Shown: piece after piece, positions 9,035 to 18,338 of the stretch
How positions within the stretch are numbered: position 1 is the stretch's first letter
Layout: each line of letters begins with the position of its first letter
Origin: Pseudomonadales bacterium
Lineage (GTDB): Bacteria > Pseudomonadota > Gammaproteobacteria > Pseudomonadales > Azotimanducaceae
Assembly (NCBI GenBank): GCA_029251375.1
Contig: JAQXDL010000010.1
Coordinates: forward strand, 124,001-188,000
DNA: 64,000 nt
Direction of reading: 5' to 3'
Made by a program: the position numbers and the translations under genes
Notes under the pieces: model-generated
The model's input: only the letters and a program-made list of their open reading frames with translations
What the model was told of the DNA's origin: nothing
Database searches by the model: none

Positions 9035-10693
9035 CTACATACCCCATTTATTCGCCATCGCGAGCACAGGCTCTTCCCTCGTCATAAACTCCAGCAGCAC
9101 AGGGTTACCCGCTTGCGTTTGCTCAATACCGCGACTCAGTGCAGCTCTAACGTCGGATGCTTTCTCAACACGTTCGGCATAACCACCTAGCGCTTTTGCG
9201 ACGCCGGTGTAATCGCCGCCAAGAGTACTCGATTTATACTTCTCATTGGCATCGGGCATATAAGCATCGTACCCGCCCATCACATGGTTATTTACAAGTA
9301 CCGTCATAATTGGCAGCTTCGCCCTCACGGCAGTTTCGAAGTCCATACCAGACATACCAAAACCAGCATCACCCACAAAGTTAACAGAGAGCCAATCTGG
9401 TCTTGCCAATTTTGCGCCCAAAGCCATACCTAAACTTGAACCTAGGTGCGTTGACTTACCCCAGCCAAGATAACCACGCGGCGTCTCAACATCATAGAAC
9501 GGTATAATTTGATCACGGGGATTACCTGCGTCGTGGGTCACTACACTCTTAGACTTATCGAACAGAGTGTTCATCTCATGGATGACGCGATAAGGCGAGA
9601 TAGCACCATCATCATTGCAACGTAGACGCTCGTCCCACTCGGCTTTAAATTCTGCTTTAAGCTGGGCAATTTCCGCTATTGTTGCGGTAGCTTTCGCTTG
9701 ACCGGCCTGACCCAGCCGCAGCTTCGCCAATGCAATTAGCTGCTGCAGAACTAGCTTCGCATCGCCTACAGCGCCACAAACAACCGGCCTGCATTTACCG
9801 ATATCCGATGCTTCGTTAGTAATCTGACCGAGCACGGCGCCTTTAGGCATTCGGGCAGAAAAATCATTGATGGTGAAACTTGTGCCAATACCCAAAATAA
9901 AATCGGATTCGTTAGCGAAATGTCCCACTGCTTTATTAAGGGTTCGCCCCGCCGTACCAAGCGACAATTCATGGCTTTCTGGAAATGCACTTTTACCTAG
10001 TAGACTCGTCATAACGGGAATTTGCAGAAATTCTGCAAAGACTTCGAGCTCATCCCAGGCCTCTGCGTAGAGCACACCATGGCCAACCATCAACACGGGT
10101 CGCTTAGCCGCCAATAATCGATCGAGCACGTCAATAACATCACTTTCATCAGCCGCCGACCGATGCCGCTTGGGCACATGATATTCAGGCAGTGTTTCGT
10201 CAGGGTATTTACCCCAAAGTAAATTCGCCGCGGTTTCTAATAACACCGGACCTGTTTTACCGTTTTTTAAGTTTGCGAAAGCGTGTTCGAACTTCCTATT
10301 AATCGTACGGGGGTCATTAATCAAACCTGCCAACTTCGTTATGTCGCGAAAAGACCGTGACGCCATAAATTGTGGATCATAGTCTTGCATTGCAGGCTGA
10401 TGAGCACCTGGCAGCATAAGAATCGGCGTATTGTCACCGTAGGCTTGGGCAACCGCGGCGAAGCTTGCTTCAATACCCGGACCGTCCTGAACCGCTACGA
10501 CACCAAATTTTTTGCCATTGTTCATACGGGTATATGCATCAGCCATGTTGATCGCGACACGTTCCGTGCGAGCAATGATAGGTCTAATTGAATGGGTCGC
10601 TGCTGAGTTAAACAATCTGTTATTTGGATAACCCGCTAAAAACTCGACACCTTCTTTCTGCAAGATGCTCACGATCAAATCTGCATTACTCAT
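9035..10693 (-). CDS. thiamine diphosphate-dependent enzyme, acetolactate synthase-like
   Basis: A 552-residue ThDP enzyme of the acetolactate synthase / benzoylformate decarboxylase superfamily. The frame is open to 10732, but the ATG at 10693 is preceded by GAGAG at good spacing and starts MSNADLIVSILQKEG, as the family does. Conserved Glu44 in ARTERVAINMADAY activates the cofactor. The C-terminal ThDP-binding motif reads GDAGFGMSG...NN, with alanine in place of the usual glycine of GDG. It carries no sign of the acetolactate synthase regulatory partner nearby. It lies 135 bases downstream of a Baeyer-Villiger monooxygenase on the same strand, which suggests a catabolic carboligase or decarboxylase rather than branched-chain biosynthesis. 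The substrate is not deducible. Confidence 0.85.
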   Translation of the reverse strand: MSNADLIVSILQKEGVEFLAGYPNNRLFNSAATHSIRPIIARTERVAINMADAYTRMNNGKKFGVVAVQDGPGIEASFAAVAQAYGDNTPILMLPGAHQPAMQDYDPQFMASRSFRDITKLAGLINDPRTINRKFEHAFANLKNGKTGPVLLETAANLLWGKYPDETLPEYHVPKRHRSAADESDVIDVLDRLLAAKRPVLMVGHGVLYAEAWDELEVFAEFLQIPVMTSLLGKSAFPESHELSLGTAGRTLNKAVGHFANESDFILGIGTSFTINDFSARMPKGAVLGQITNEASDIGKCRPVVCGAVGDAKLVLQQLIALAKLRLGQAGQAKATATIAEIAQLKAEFKAEWDERLRCNDDGAISPYRVIHEMNTLFDKSKSVVTHDAGNPRDQIIPFYDVETPRGYLGWGKSTHLGSSLGMALGAKLARPDWLSVNFVGDAGFGMSGMDFETAVRAKLPIMTVLVNNHVMGGYDAYMPDANEKYKSSTLGGDYTGVAKALGGYAERVEKASDVRAALSRGIEQTQAGNPVLLEFMTREEPVLAMANKWGM

Positions 10694-10827
10694 ATTACGC
10701 TCTCTATATTTATGCGTTTCGAATTCGAGCACTCCGCCAGAGCACCGAACCCGAACATTTTTTTGTGAAGGACCCTCGCGACACTTTGCACAATGCCGAA
10801 GCTATCGTCTATCAGCAAGAGACATCG

Positions 10828-12633
10828 CTAACGAAACTCCAGACCTTCGAAGTGACCATTGTTTCGCCATTCATCCAGATATTCAAAATAGGCCGTCGCG
10901 CCACTGGGATATCCAACGTTGAGTTTCGCGGCAGGACCTGGGTCCTGACCTTCATTATTATAGTAACCGGGGGTGCAGTCAGGCGAGCCTATGACCCCAC
11001 CGCCCGCAGCGGCAGCACCTGCCAACAAGAGTTCGATCCACTCGTCTTCAGCTTGTTGCGTGACCTCAACCTGCTTTTTATCATTGTCCAAAGCATGTTT
11101 GATTATCATAGCGATGGTTCGACCCGATTCAGTGAGATTGTGCGGTACATTCGAAATTAAGTTCGCACCCTGTGTCGGCTGCACGATAAACGCATTTGGA
11201 AAACCATGCACATGAGTGCCGTGTTTGGTTTTCATTCCCTCGCGCCATTTTTCCGACAGCTTCAATCCATCTCGACCGACCATATCGTAGCCCGCACGCC
11301 GCTTATATTCGGTACCCACTTCAAAGCCGGATGCATAGATCAAACAGTCAAGTTCGTACTCTCTACCATCAACCATGACACCTTGTTCGGTAATCTGCTG
11401 CACACCTTTTCCGTCCGTATCAACAAGCACCGTTGCAGGTGTATTGAATGCTTGCAGATATTGATCATGAAAACAGGGCCGTTTACAGAGCTGTCGATAC
11501 CAAGCTTTGAGTTTTTCGGCAGTTTGCGGATCCTCCACCAGGGTATCGACGCGCGCGCGGATCTGCTCCATCTTTTCGAAGTCAGAATCTTCAACAGCCT
11601 CCATGATTTTCTCAGCTGTCATATTCTCCGGTGATAGGCTCATCACTTTGGTGCGAATTCGGCGCGACAAGTCGGTCCAACCATCCATCACCAAATCCTC
11701 ACTTGCCATTCCGCCCGTCTGATTAGCGGTGAAGTTTTCCAACCAGCGCTGTTGCCACCCCGGCGTCGCCATCTCATTAAACCAATCTACATCCGTTGGC
11801 TTATTGGCTCGAACGTCGATTGATGAGGGCGTTCGTTGAAATACATATAGCTCTTTACACGCCTTAGCAAGATGCGGCACACATTGAACAGAGGTTGCAC
11901 CGGTGCCTATAATACCAACCCGTTTATCAGCAAGCTTATCCATTGGCGCACCGCTTGGATCACCCCCTGTGTAGTCATAGTCCCACCGACTGGTATGAAA
12001 GGAGTGTCCATTAAAAGATTCAATGCCGGCAATGCCAGGCAGCTTCGGCACATGCAGCGGACCCGTTCCCATGGCGAGGAATGATGCTGTGAATGCATCA
12101 CCTCGATTTGTTTTGATTAGCCAACGGGATTGAGCGTCATCCCAACTAAGATCTTCAACCTCAGTATGGAACAGCGCGTTGTCGTAGAGCTTGTATTGTT
12201 TACCGATTCTTTGGCACTGCGCCAGTATCTCGGGGGCATGCGCATACTTTTCCGTTGGCATATGACCGGTCTCTTCCAACAAAGGCATGTAGATGAACGA
12301 CGCCGTGTCACATTGCGCGCCGGGATAACGGTTCCAGTACCAAGTACCACCGAAGTCGCCGCCTTTCTCAATAATGCGGACGTCCGTGATGCCTTGCTCG
12401 ACCAATCGGGCACCCGTCACCAAACCGGCAAAGCCACCGCCAATAAACGCAACCGTGACATGGTCAGTTAGCGCTGCACGGTCCTGCAATTCTGTGTAAG
12501 TGTCAGCAAGGTAATGCGCCAATTGATCCTTAACTTGCAAATACTGTGCAATACCGTCCGGTCGCAGACGTTTGTTTCTTTCCTCTGCGTACTTTTGGCG
12601 AATCGCTTCTTTATCAATTGCAGTAACGGTCAT
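10828..12633 (-). CDS. flavin-containing Baeyer-Villiger type monooxygenase (copy 1)
   Basis: A 601-residue NADPH- and FAD-dependent monooxygenase. The frame is open to 12690, but the ATG at 12633 has GGAG 6 bases upstream and is preferred. An FAD Rossmann motif GGGFAG is at 65-70; the Baeyer-Villiger fingerprint FNGHSFHTSRW is intact at 207-217; a second Rossmann motif GTGATS follows at about residues 239-244. The N-terminal 55 residues form the extension seen in cyclopentadecanone / steroid-type enzymes. Such enzymes turn ketones into esters or lactones with O2. A second homologue of equal length lies at 37555-39363. The promoter region is shared with the divergent crotonase gene at 12956. 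Confidence 0.9.
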   Translation of the reverse strand: MTVTAIDKEAIRQKYAEERNKRLRPDGIAQYLQVKDQLAHYLADTYTELQDRAALTDHVTVAFIGGGFAGLVTGARLVEQGITDVRIIEKGGDFGGTWYWNRYPGAQCDTASFIYMPLLEETGHMPTEKYAHAPEILAQCQRIGKQYKLYDNALFHTEVEDLSWDDAQSRWLIKTNRGDAFTASFLAMGTGPLHVPKLPGIAGIESFNGHSFHTSRWDYDYTGGDPSGAPMDKLADKRVGIIGTGATSVQCVPHLAKACKELYVFQRTPSSIDVRANKPTDVDWFNEMATPGWQQRWLENFTANQTGGMASEDLVMDGWTDLSRRIRTKVMSLSPENMTAEKIMEAVEDSDFEKMEQIRARVDTLVEDPQTAEKLKAWYRQLCKRPCFHDQYLQAFNTPATVLVDTDGKGVQQITEQGVMVDGREYELDCLIYASGFEVGTEYKRRAGYDMVGRDGLKLSEKWREGMKTKHGTHVHGFPNAFIVQPTQGANLISNVPHNLTESGRTIAMIIKHALDNDKKQVEVTQQAEDEWIELLLAGAAAAGGGVIGSPDCTPGYYNNEGQDPGPAAKLNVGYPSGATAYFEYLDEWRNNGHFEGLEFR

Positions 12634-12955
12634 TGGGACTCCAATAGAGGCTTGATTACATTGACGAATTTGAAGTCTGAATATTTGCATTGAGGCTTGG
12701 CCGAGTCAATTCGCAACGCACCAACATCAGCCTGAGGAATTTACGACCCGAGCCTGAGACTATCACTCGGCATCGTGTCGCACATCGCACGATTTAGACT
12801 CAGCAAGTCATCCTTGCATCGATTGGGCCAATATTACTTATAGTGGCTAACTAAGGCGTCTGGACAGGACGCTTATGCCTGACGCAGAATGCGGGAACTA
12901 CTCGCATTCGCTATTATCAACATCCGTCATTAGAAAACGCCACTAGGAGCTATTT
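12634..12955. promoter_or_regulatory. divergent promoter region with a dyad
   Basis: This 322-base gap separates the divergent BVMO and crotonase genes. It holds one dyad, ATCGTG (12772-12777) with CACGAT (12788-12793), spaced by 10 bases, in the size range of a dimeric regulator operator. No coding sequence of note is seen. The crotonase ribosome binding site AGGAG is at about 12943-12947. Confidence 0.35.
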
Positions 12956-13696
12956 ATGACCGACGCATTGGTTGAAAGAGAAGATAACAACGGCATTGCC
13001 ATACTTACATTAAACAGACCAAAGGCCTTGAATTCGTTGAGTCCAAGCTTGTTCGTTGAACTGCGCGCGCACATAGAAAGTATTGCCGAGTCCGATCAGA
13101 TTGGCTGCCTGATCCTTAGGGGCAAGGGCCGGTCCTTCTCTGCCGGCAATGATCTCAATGCAATAACGTCAGGCGATGTGGCGCCTTCAAGACATTTTCA
13201 GGCTGAAACACTCGACCTTATCGCCAGCCTGCCACAACCTGTGATCGCATCAGTACAGGGACACTGTTATACCGGCTCACTCGAATTGGCACTTGCCTGC
13301 GACCTGCTAATCGCCTCTGAATCCGCAAAATTTGCCGATACACATGGCAAATGGGGCATGACACCTACTTGGGGTATGTCACAACGGCTACCACGACGTA
13401 TTGGCTTGTTAAAGGCTAAGGAGATGATGTTTACTGGTCGTATTGTTTCAGGGCCAGAGAGTGTCGACTTAGGTCTAGCAAATGAATGTGTCGCGGATGA
13501 CGACCTTATCTCTCACACGATCAATTTAGCTCAGCAAATCGTCGCCAACTCCTGGCACACACTGAAAGCTGATAAAGTCTTAGTAAACCAGGGGCTCGAC
13601 CTGCACCTCACAGACGGACTCGCGTGGGAGCGAGCAAACAGTCCCGGTGCTGGACCTGACATGAAAGAGCGGCTGGCAAATTTTGGTAAAAAATAG
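12956..13696 (+). CDS. enoyl-CoA hydratase/isomerase family protein with altered catalytic residue
   Basis: A 246-residue crotonase-fold protein with a clear AGGAG site before ATG. Oxyanion-hole segments are present: SAGND at 62-66 and QGHCYTGSLELALACD at about 101-116. The first catalytic glutamate of hydratases is retained (Glu110), but the position of the second glutamate in FGQPE is His130 in KFADTHGKWG. This suggests an isomerase, hydrolase or other crotonase chemistry rather than simple hydration. The next gene downstream, an MFS transporter, starts 87 bases later on the same strand, so a two-gene transcript is possible. The family is firm; the reaction is not. Confidence 0.85.
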   Translation: MTDALVEREDNNGIAILTLNRPKALNSLSPSLFVELRAHIESIAESDQIGCLILRGKGRSFSAGNDLNAITSGDVAPSRHFQAETLDLIASLPQPVIASVQGHCYTGSLELALACDLLIASESAKFADTHGKWGMTPTWGMSQRLPRRIGLLKAKEMMFTGRIVSGPESVDLGLANECVADDDLISHTINLAQQIVANSWHTLKADKVLVNQGLDLHLTDGLAWERANSPGAGPDMKERLANFGKK

Positions 13697-13783
13697 CTAG
13701 GACCGATGTACGTCTAGGGCTCAGACCTAAGCTCACCACTCATTGCACTTGCATTAGATAATAATTATACGAAAGGACTAATT

Positions 13784-15100
13784 GTGTCAGAGATGGATAA
13801 AGCAAACACTAACGACTCAGCAGAGACCGGCCAGATCAGCGTAGCACCTTTGAAAAACCGTTGGTACGCACTCGCCGTGCTCGTGCTCGTGTTCACCTCT
13901 AGCCACGTTGACCGACAAATCATGGGTATCCTATTGGAGCCGATCAAGAATGATCTGGGCGCTAGCGATACTCAGATGGGTTTTCTGATTGGACTTACCT
14001 TCGCTCTTTTCTATGCGACATTGGGTATGCCTATCGCGATGTTGGCGGACCGCGGCAACCGGCGCAACATCATCACTTGGGCTGTGGCGATCTGGAGCTT
14101 TATGACCGTAGCCTGCGGATTCGCCCAGTCATTTGCTCAGCTTGCTCTGGCACGCATAGGCGTTGGCATCGGTGAAGCGGGGTCAAGCCCGCCGTCGCAC
14201 TCCATGATCTCAGACATGTTTCCTCTCAAAGAACGTGGCACTGCCATGGGCATTTATGCCATGGGCGTCAATATCGGTTTGCTCATCGCTTATCTAGCCG
14301 GCGGCTGGTTAAGTGAACATTACGGTTGGCGCGCAACATTTATTATCGTCGGTGTACCGGGATTACTGATCGCATTGATTGTACGATTTACGGTGAGCGA
14401 ACCTGTTCGTGGCGCCTCCGACAACACCCAAACCGTCGCCGCAGCACCACCCTTTCGTGATGTTGCCAATTACATGTGGTCAACACCATCAGCTCGACAT
14501 GTTGTTTTCGGTAGCGCATTAGCCGGTTTCGTAGGCTATGGTATGGTGCTTTGGTTACCTGCTTTCTTTGTTCGATCCCACGGACTGTCGCAAACTGAGG
14601 TGGGGTTTACACTCGCCCTCATGTCAGGTGTTGTTGGTGGTACGGGAACATTCCTAGCAGGCAAATTCGCTGACATGTTGGGCAAACGCGATCCACGTTG
14701 GTTCACATGGATTGTTGCGATCGCAAAAATAGCCCTCGTGCCGTTTATTGTCATGTTCTTTCTGATGGGGGATTTCACGTCAGCATTGGTGATCTATTTA
14801 GTACCCGCGTTTCTTGGCGGCTTCTATCTCGCGCCAACCTTCGCAATGGTGCAGTCTCTGGTCAAACCTGAAATGCGTGCGGTCGCCGCCGCAATCTGTC
14901 TGTTCTTACTCAACATTATTGGTCTTGGTCTTGGCCCACAGGGTGTCGGAATTCTCAGCGATATACTCTCGGATGAATACGGCAAGGAGTCACTACGTTA
15001 TTCCTTAATGATTTTCTCACTCGTTAACATCTGGTGTGCCTTCCACTATTTTATGGCAGGCAAAACACTGACTAACGACATAGAAATGGCGAGAAAATGA
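13784..15100 (+). CDS. MFS transporter, spinster-like / hexuronate-type
   Basis: A 438-residue transporter with about 12 membrane segments. Key signatures are DRQIMGILLEPIKNDLGASD near the first segment and the loop 2-3 motif MLADRGNRRNI, as in the spinster-like group of MFS proteins that often sit in aromatic, sterol or acid catabolic loci. Start is GTG at 13784 after AAAGGA. The N-terminal 25 residues are hydrophilic and cytoplasmic. It follows the crotonase gene by 87 bases and is convergent with an SDR. An inference is uptake of a carboxylic or lipidic substrate that the neighbouring crotonase and BVMO process. Confidence 0.87.
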   Translation: MSEMDKANTNDSAETGQISVAPLKNRWYALAVLVLVFTSSHVDRQIMGILLEPIKNDLGASDTQMGFLIGLTFALFYATLGMPIAMLADRGNRRNIITWAVAIWSFMTVACGFAQSFAQLALARIGVGIGEAGSSPPSHSMISDMFPLKERGTAMGIYAMGVNIGLLIAYLAGGWLSEHYGWRATFIIVGVPGLLIALIVRFTVSEPVRGASDNTQTVAAAPPFRDVANYMWSTPSARHVVFGSALAGFVGYGMVLWLPAFFVRSHGLSQTEVGFTLALMSGVVGGTGTFLAGKFADMLGKRDPRWFTWIVAIAKIALVPFIVMFFLMGDFTSALVIYLVPAFLGGFYLAPTFAMVQSLVKPEMRAVAAAICLFLLNIIGLGLGPQGVGILSDILSDEYGKESLRYSLMIFSLVNIWCAFHYFMAGKTLTNDIEMARK

Positions 15101-15187
15101 TGTGACACAGACGTCGAAATCGAGCATATTTAGTCAATCATAGAAAAATATTAGGTCAATGCGTGCTACAAAGACACTCTATTGAGC

Positions 15188-15208
15188 CACACGGTTGTGT
15201 GACCTTTT
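15188..15208 (+). terminator. weak stem-loop in convergent gap
   Basis: CACAC (15188-15192) and GTGTG (15197-15201) form a 5-pair stem with a GGTT loop, followed by ACCTTTTAAA. It lies between the convergent MFS gene and SDR gene. The U-tract is short, so this is a weak candidate terminator for the MFS transcript. Confidence 0.35.
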
Positions 15209-15223
15209 AAATAAGTCGATCGA

Positions 15224-16006
15224 CTAAAAGTTTGCGTAACCACCATCAACTAGAAATGTCTCGGCGGTATGATAACTGCTACCTTTGCTCATGATATAAA
15301 CAGCCACGGCCGCGAAGTCCTCAGGCTCACCCCACCGACGCATCGGTACACGAGGCTTAACCTTTTCGACAAAGGTACCCCAGCCGAAGCTGTTTTCCGT
15401 CATCGCCGTTTCAATCCAGCCTGGTAAAATCGTGTGAGCGGTGACGCCATATCGCGCATACTCAACGGCAAGTGCTTTAACCATAGATATTAAGCCACCC
15501 TTGGTCGCCGCGTAATGTTGACCTCTGGCTTGGCCTGAAATAGCCGCTAAGCTGGCCGTACCGATAAGTCGTCCAAAACTATCGCCAACATCTGATCGTT
15601 CTCTCATGTGTTTGGCGGCATATTTAAAAGTGTAAAAAACGCCATTTAAATTCACATCTATGACCCGATGCCATTCCTCTGCGCTGGTGTCATCAAATCG
15701 AGTGCCCGATCCACCAATGCCAGCATTGGCGAAACAGCCATCAACCCGACCATGAATCTTTAGAGTTTCAGCAAAGGCAGCCTGAACTGCGGTTTCATCA
15801 GCAACATTGCAGTTAAGCGCCGATACCTTCGGTCCGTAAGCCAGCAATTTTTCGAGAGCAGCCGCATTCTTGTCATCATTAGTGCCCCAAATACTGACCT
15901 CACAACCCTGCGATACCAAGCCTTCGGCCATACCCAAACCGATACCACCATTACCGCCGGTTATCACGGCGACTCGACCACTTAAGTCAAATAAATTCTT
16001 GATCAT
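15224..16006 (-). CDS. short-chain dehydrogenase/reductase
   Basis: A 260-residue classical SDR. Cofactor motif TGGNGGIG at 16-23, structural NAG at 94-96, and the catalytic Ser152, Tyr165 and Lys169 (YAATK) are all in place. It ends with a short VDGGYANF tail as typical for this class. The DUF1330 gene at 16011-16439 lies only 4 bases upstream on the same strand, so they are co-transcribed. The partner suggests an oxidation step on a small hydrophobic alcohol or ketone, but the substrate cannot be read. NAD or NADP preference is unclear. Confidence 0.88.
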   Translation of the reverse strand: MIKNLFDLSGRVAVITGGNGGIGLGMAEGLVSQGCEVSIWGTNDDKNAAALEKLLAYGPKVSALNCNVADETAVQAAFAETLKIHGRVDGCFANAGIGGSGTRFDDTSAEEWHRVIDVNLNGVFYTFKYAAKHMRERSDVGDSFGRLIGTASLAAISGQARGQHYAATKGGLISMVKALAVEYARYGVTAHTILPGWIETAMTENSFGWGTFVEKVKPRVPMRRWGEPEDFAAVAVYIMSKGSSYHTAETFLVDGGYANF

Positions 16007-16010
16007 ATTT

Positions 16011-16439
16011 TTAGCCCAGCAGTTTTGAGTTAGTAGGAATAACAGTTTCTATATTGAGTTGACCCGCAAGTCCGGCTGCACGATGTTGACCAATCTCTTG
16101 CATAGTTGGCGACATCATCATCTGTAACATAGCATTCCTTGAGGGGTACATTGCGATTGCAACCTTATCCCAAAGCTCTTCGACTTCGCCTAGCATGAGT
16201 CGCTCAACATCTGCACCAAAGATCGCTTCGCCGCCAAACTCTTTCAACAACTCTGTCACAGACTCGCCATACAGCGCATAGGCCTGTTCACCGGTTAGAT
16301 CTGTGTTACGGCCATCTTCATATTGCGCCTTGTCTTTAAACTTAAGCAAATTGACCATATAAATAGGCCCATCTGGACCGACATCAGCAAAGCCAGCCAT
16401 TTGTGATTTGTTAGGCACCACGCTATTTTTTACTTCCAT
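16011..16439 (-). CDS. DUF1330-like protein
   Basis: A 142-residue protein with a single ferredoxin-like alpha/beta domain. The GPIYMVNLLKFKDKA segment (about 29-43), the tyrosine-glycine pair in AYALYGESV and the YPSRNAMLQMM segment are characteristic of DUF1330 / dimeric alpha-beta barrel proteins. These proteins are often next to SDRs and other lipid or aromatic degradation genes in marine and soil bacteria; function is not known. Start ATG at 16439 follows GGGGG-type purines (on the minus strand AAGGGGGTAGAAG). It heads a two-gene operon with the SDR at 15224. Confidence 0.75.
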   Translation of the reverse strand: MEVKNSVVPNKSQMAGFADVGPDGPIYMVNLLKFKDKAQYEDGRNTDLTGEQAYALYGESVTELLKEFGGEAIFGADVERLMLGEVEELWDKVAIAMYPSRNAMLQMMMSPTMQEIGQHRAAGLAGQLNIETVIPTNSKLLG

Positions 16440-16571
16440 GATCTTCTACCCCCTTTTTTTTGCGATTGCTCTGTTGGCAATTGCTCTTTTAACAGTACAT
16501 CAGATTAAATCACCCTCTTTGTTCGCTTTAAAATTATCAACTTAAACTCACTTTATCCAGCAGATTAGCAG

Positions 16572-17228
16572 CTACAGATCTGCATCGAGCCTTGCATTCA
16601 AATCTCTTTCCCTTTCATCGGTATATTCTAATATGCCTTTAACGACATAATTATCGGCTAGCGATTTAGTACGCTTTGTTTGGTTATAACCGAGCACAGA
16701 GACGCCGACTATTTCTGCACCTTGTTTTTCTAACAATTTTATAATGCCTTTGACCTGGCCAACGGTCTCAATCCAATCATCGACAATTAGAACCTTGTCA
16801 CCCGCTTTAATAAGGCTTTCGTTCATCTCAAATGTACTTTTCTGTTTTGTATAGTCGATAAAGCTACTGCTAATAATATGCTTTTTTATGGTTGGTAACT
16901 TGCCGCTTTTCCTGACCGGCACAAAGCCTTTCTTTAATTTTAATGCCATGCCGGAGCCTAGAATAAAACCCATTGATTCTGGAGCTACGATTTTATCCAC
17001 GTCAGCTTTTTTAAAGGGCTTCGCCAGATCTTTAACAAGATTGTCTAATACGTCCGGCTCCAAGAACAAAGTTGAAAAGTCAGGTTTCGCTTTCGAGCGC
17101 ATATCGATATGTTGCAGGTAATATAAAAAGTCCATCGCTGCCCGTGACCAAGGTTCCAGATAGCAACAGCTTGCAGCAACAGCAGGAAAAATAACAAGAT
17201 CATAATCGGACCTGAAATTTACTCGCAT
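16572..17228 (-). CDS. phosphoribosyltransferase family protein
   Basis: A 218-residue protein of the type I phosphoribosyltransferase fold. The PRPP-binding loop is KVLIVDDWIETVGQ, a variant of VLIVDDxxxTGGT: the two aspartates are kept but the usual TG is VG. An upstream APESMGFILGSGMALKLKKGFVPVRK segment resembles adenine phosphoribosyltransferases. It might salvage a purine or act as an orphan transferase. The start at 17228 gives an N-terminal extension with no strong ribosome binding site; the ATG at 17135 (residue 32) is an alternative. It stands alone in a region that also holds a flavodoxin-like scrap upstream. Confidence 0.75.
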   Translation of the reverse strand: MRVNFRSDYDLVIFPAVAASCCYLEPWSRAAMDFLYYLQHIDMRSKAKPDFSTLFLEPDVLDNLVKDLAKPFKKADVDKIVAPESMGFILGSGMALKLKKGFVPVRKSGKLPTIKKHIISSSFIDYTKQKSTFEMNESLIKAGDKVLIVDDWIETVGQVKGIIKLLEKQGAEIVGVSVLGYNQTKRTKSLADNYVVKGILEYTDERERDLNARLDADL

Positions 17229-17317
17229 CGTAAAAGCAAGAAAGGTCGCATGAGTAAACGGGACAATTAATCACACCCAATTCAAGTGCGTTAATTAGGG
17301 CGGTTAGGATAAAGACC

Positions 17318-17434
17318 ATTACTATTTTATTTTTTTCAGGTACAGGCAATAAAATAATCGCCGCTGAATTTCTAGGCAAGCAGGTCGCTGAGGTTTTGAC
17401 TCGAGAGGGTGGTGCGCAGTCCCAGTTGCCTTAA
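17318..17434 (+). pseudogene. possible flavodoxin N-terminal remnant
   Basis: A short open frame translates to about 38 residues beginning ITILFFSGTGNKIIAAEFLG, which resembles the first beta strand, phosphate-binding loop (xxSxTGN) and first helix of flavodoxin-like domains. It ends at TAA 17432. There is no ATG, GTG or TTG in frame; an ATT at 17318 has AGGA about 8 bases upstream. No continuation of a flavodoxin is visible in any frame afterwards. It could be a decayed or truncated gene, or a chance match. Confidence 0.3.
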
Positions 17435-17458
17435 CGCCAACTAGGACTTATTCCGCCT

Positions 17459-18178
17459 TTATGCTGCGACTTCTTCGCTATGGTTTTCTAGCGCTTTAGG
17501 ACTCAACTGTGAGTAGAAATCTGGCCTGCCAACGTTAAGCAGATCTCTGACCTGAGCAAGCGGCAGCAGCAACAATGTTTCCCATTCCTGTTGTGGCAAC
17601 CAAGCAGATCGTTTGCCGAGTCGATAGCCTTCCCACAAAGACTTAAATATAGAGAAACCATAATGCCTAAAAAGCTTTAGCCCACCAATTATTGATATCA
17701 AGCCCAAACCACGATTCTTCGTTTGTGCGTAGGTAAACGCGAGCAATGATGCTTCACCCGCAACATCCCGCCTATAACCTGTCGTGACGTGCCACAAATC
17801 GTGTTGGTCACGCAAACGAATGGCCAAACGATGGGTATTTCTATCCTCGTTCATTGACATATCCGCTGAATCACTCGCCTCTAAGAGACCATCCGGGGTT
17901 AAGTTGCCAGAGTCAAGGAAAGCGAGATAGGCACGACCCAAGCTACCTTCGTCCATCGACTCTAACTTTTCACGTTGTACTAAGGTATCGAGCAGAGTCG
18001 CGTCCGTTGAAAAAATGCGCTTTCCGGCGGCCGTCGCTTCAAAGCGTCGAGCACACTTTTTTGTCGCGTCGCCCGCCATGGCATCAACGAAAACAAACAC
18101 CTGCTCGGTCTCCTCAGGGTTCTGGATTAGCGCTTTAATGGCTTTGAATGCGACACGTGGTTGAATACGATTGGTCAC
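17459..18178 (-). CDS. Coq4 family ubiquinone-associated protein
   Basis: A 239-residue protein of the Coq4 family, which helps ubiquinone biosynthesis; recent work links Coq4 to C1 decarboxylation and hydroxylation of the ring. The zinc motif HDxxH-x11-E is intact: His126, Asp127, His130, Glu142 in HDLWHVTTGYRRD and the following GE. Start is GTG at 18178, preceded by AGAGGTG. The gene is divergent from a TetR-type regulator; the 160-base gap holds a perfect 12-base palindrome, so regulation by that TetR protein is plausible. Bacterial copies of Coq4 often sit in lipid-catabolic contexts, so its substrate may not be ubiquinone. Family is firm. Confidence 0.88.
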   Translation of the reverse strand: MTNRIQPRVAFKAIKALIQNPEETEQVFVFVDAMAGDATKKCARRFEATAAGKRIFSTDATLLDTLVQREKLESMDEGSLGRAYLAFLDSGNLTPDGLLEASDSADMSMNEDRNTHRLAIRLRDQHDLWHVTTGYRRDVAGEASLLAFTYAQTKNRGLGLISIIGGLKLFRHYGFSIFKSLWEGYRLGKRSAWLPQQEWETLLLLPLAQVRDLLNVGRPDFYSQLSPKALENHSEEVAA

Positions 18179-18203
18179 AGGAATACACCTCTTATTAACA
18201 ATG

Positions 18204-18239
18204 ATGTCAATAATATACTTGTAGACATTAATGTCAATA
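18204..18239. promoter_or_regulatory. candidate TetR operator between Coq4 and TetR genes
   Basis: GACATTAATGTC (18224-18235) is a perfect 12-base palindrome. ATGTCAATA occurs twice in direct orientation (18204-18212 and 18231-18239), and the left copy has a matching half site of the palindrome. This arrangement in a divergent promoter is what a TetR-family repressor site tends to look like. Confidence 0.5.
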
Positions 18240-18338
18240 GTATCGGCAATTTAAATTCCAACACAAAGCTCGAGCCTTCGGTTGCGCTGTCAGTGACGCA
18301 TGGGTATCGTCGAACTCCAAAACGGCTATGAACACCTT

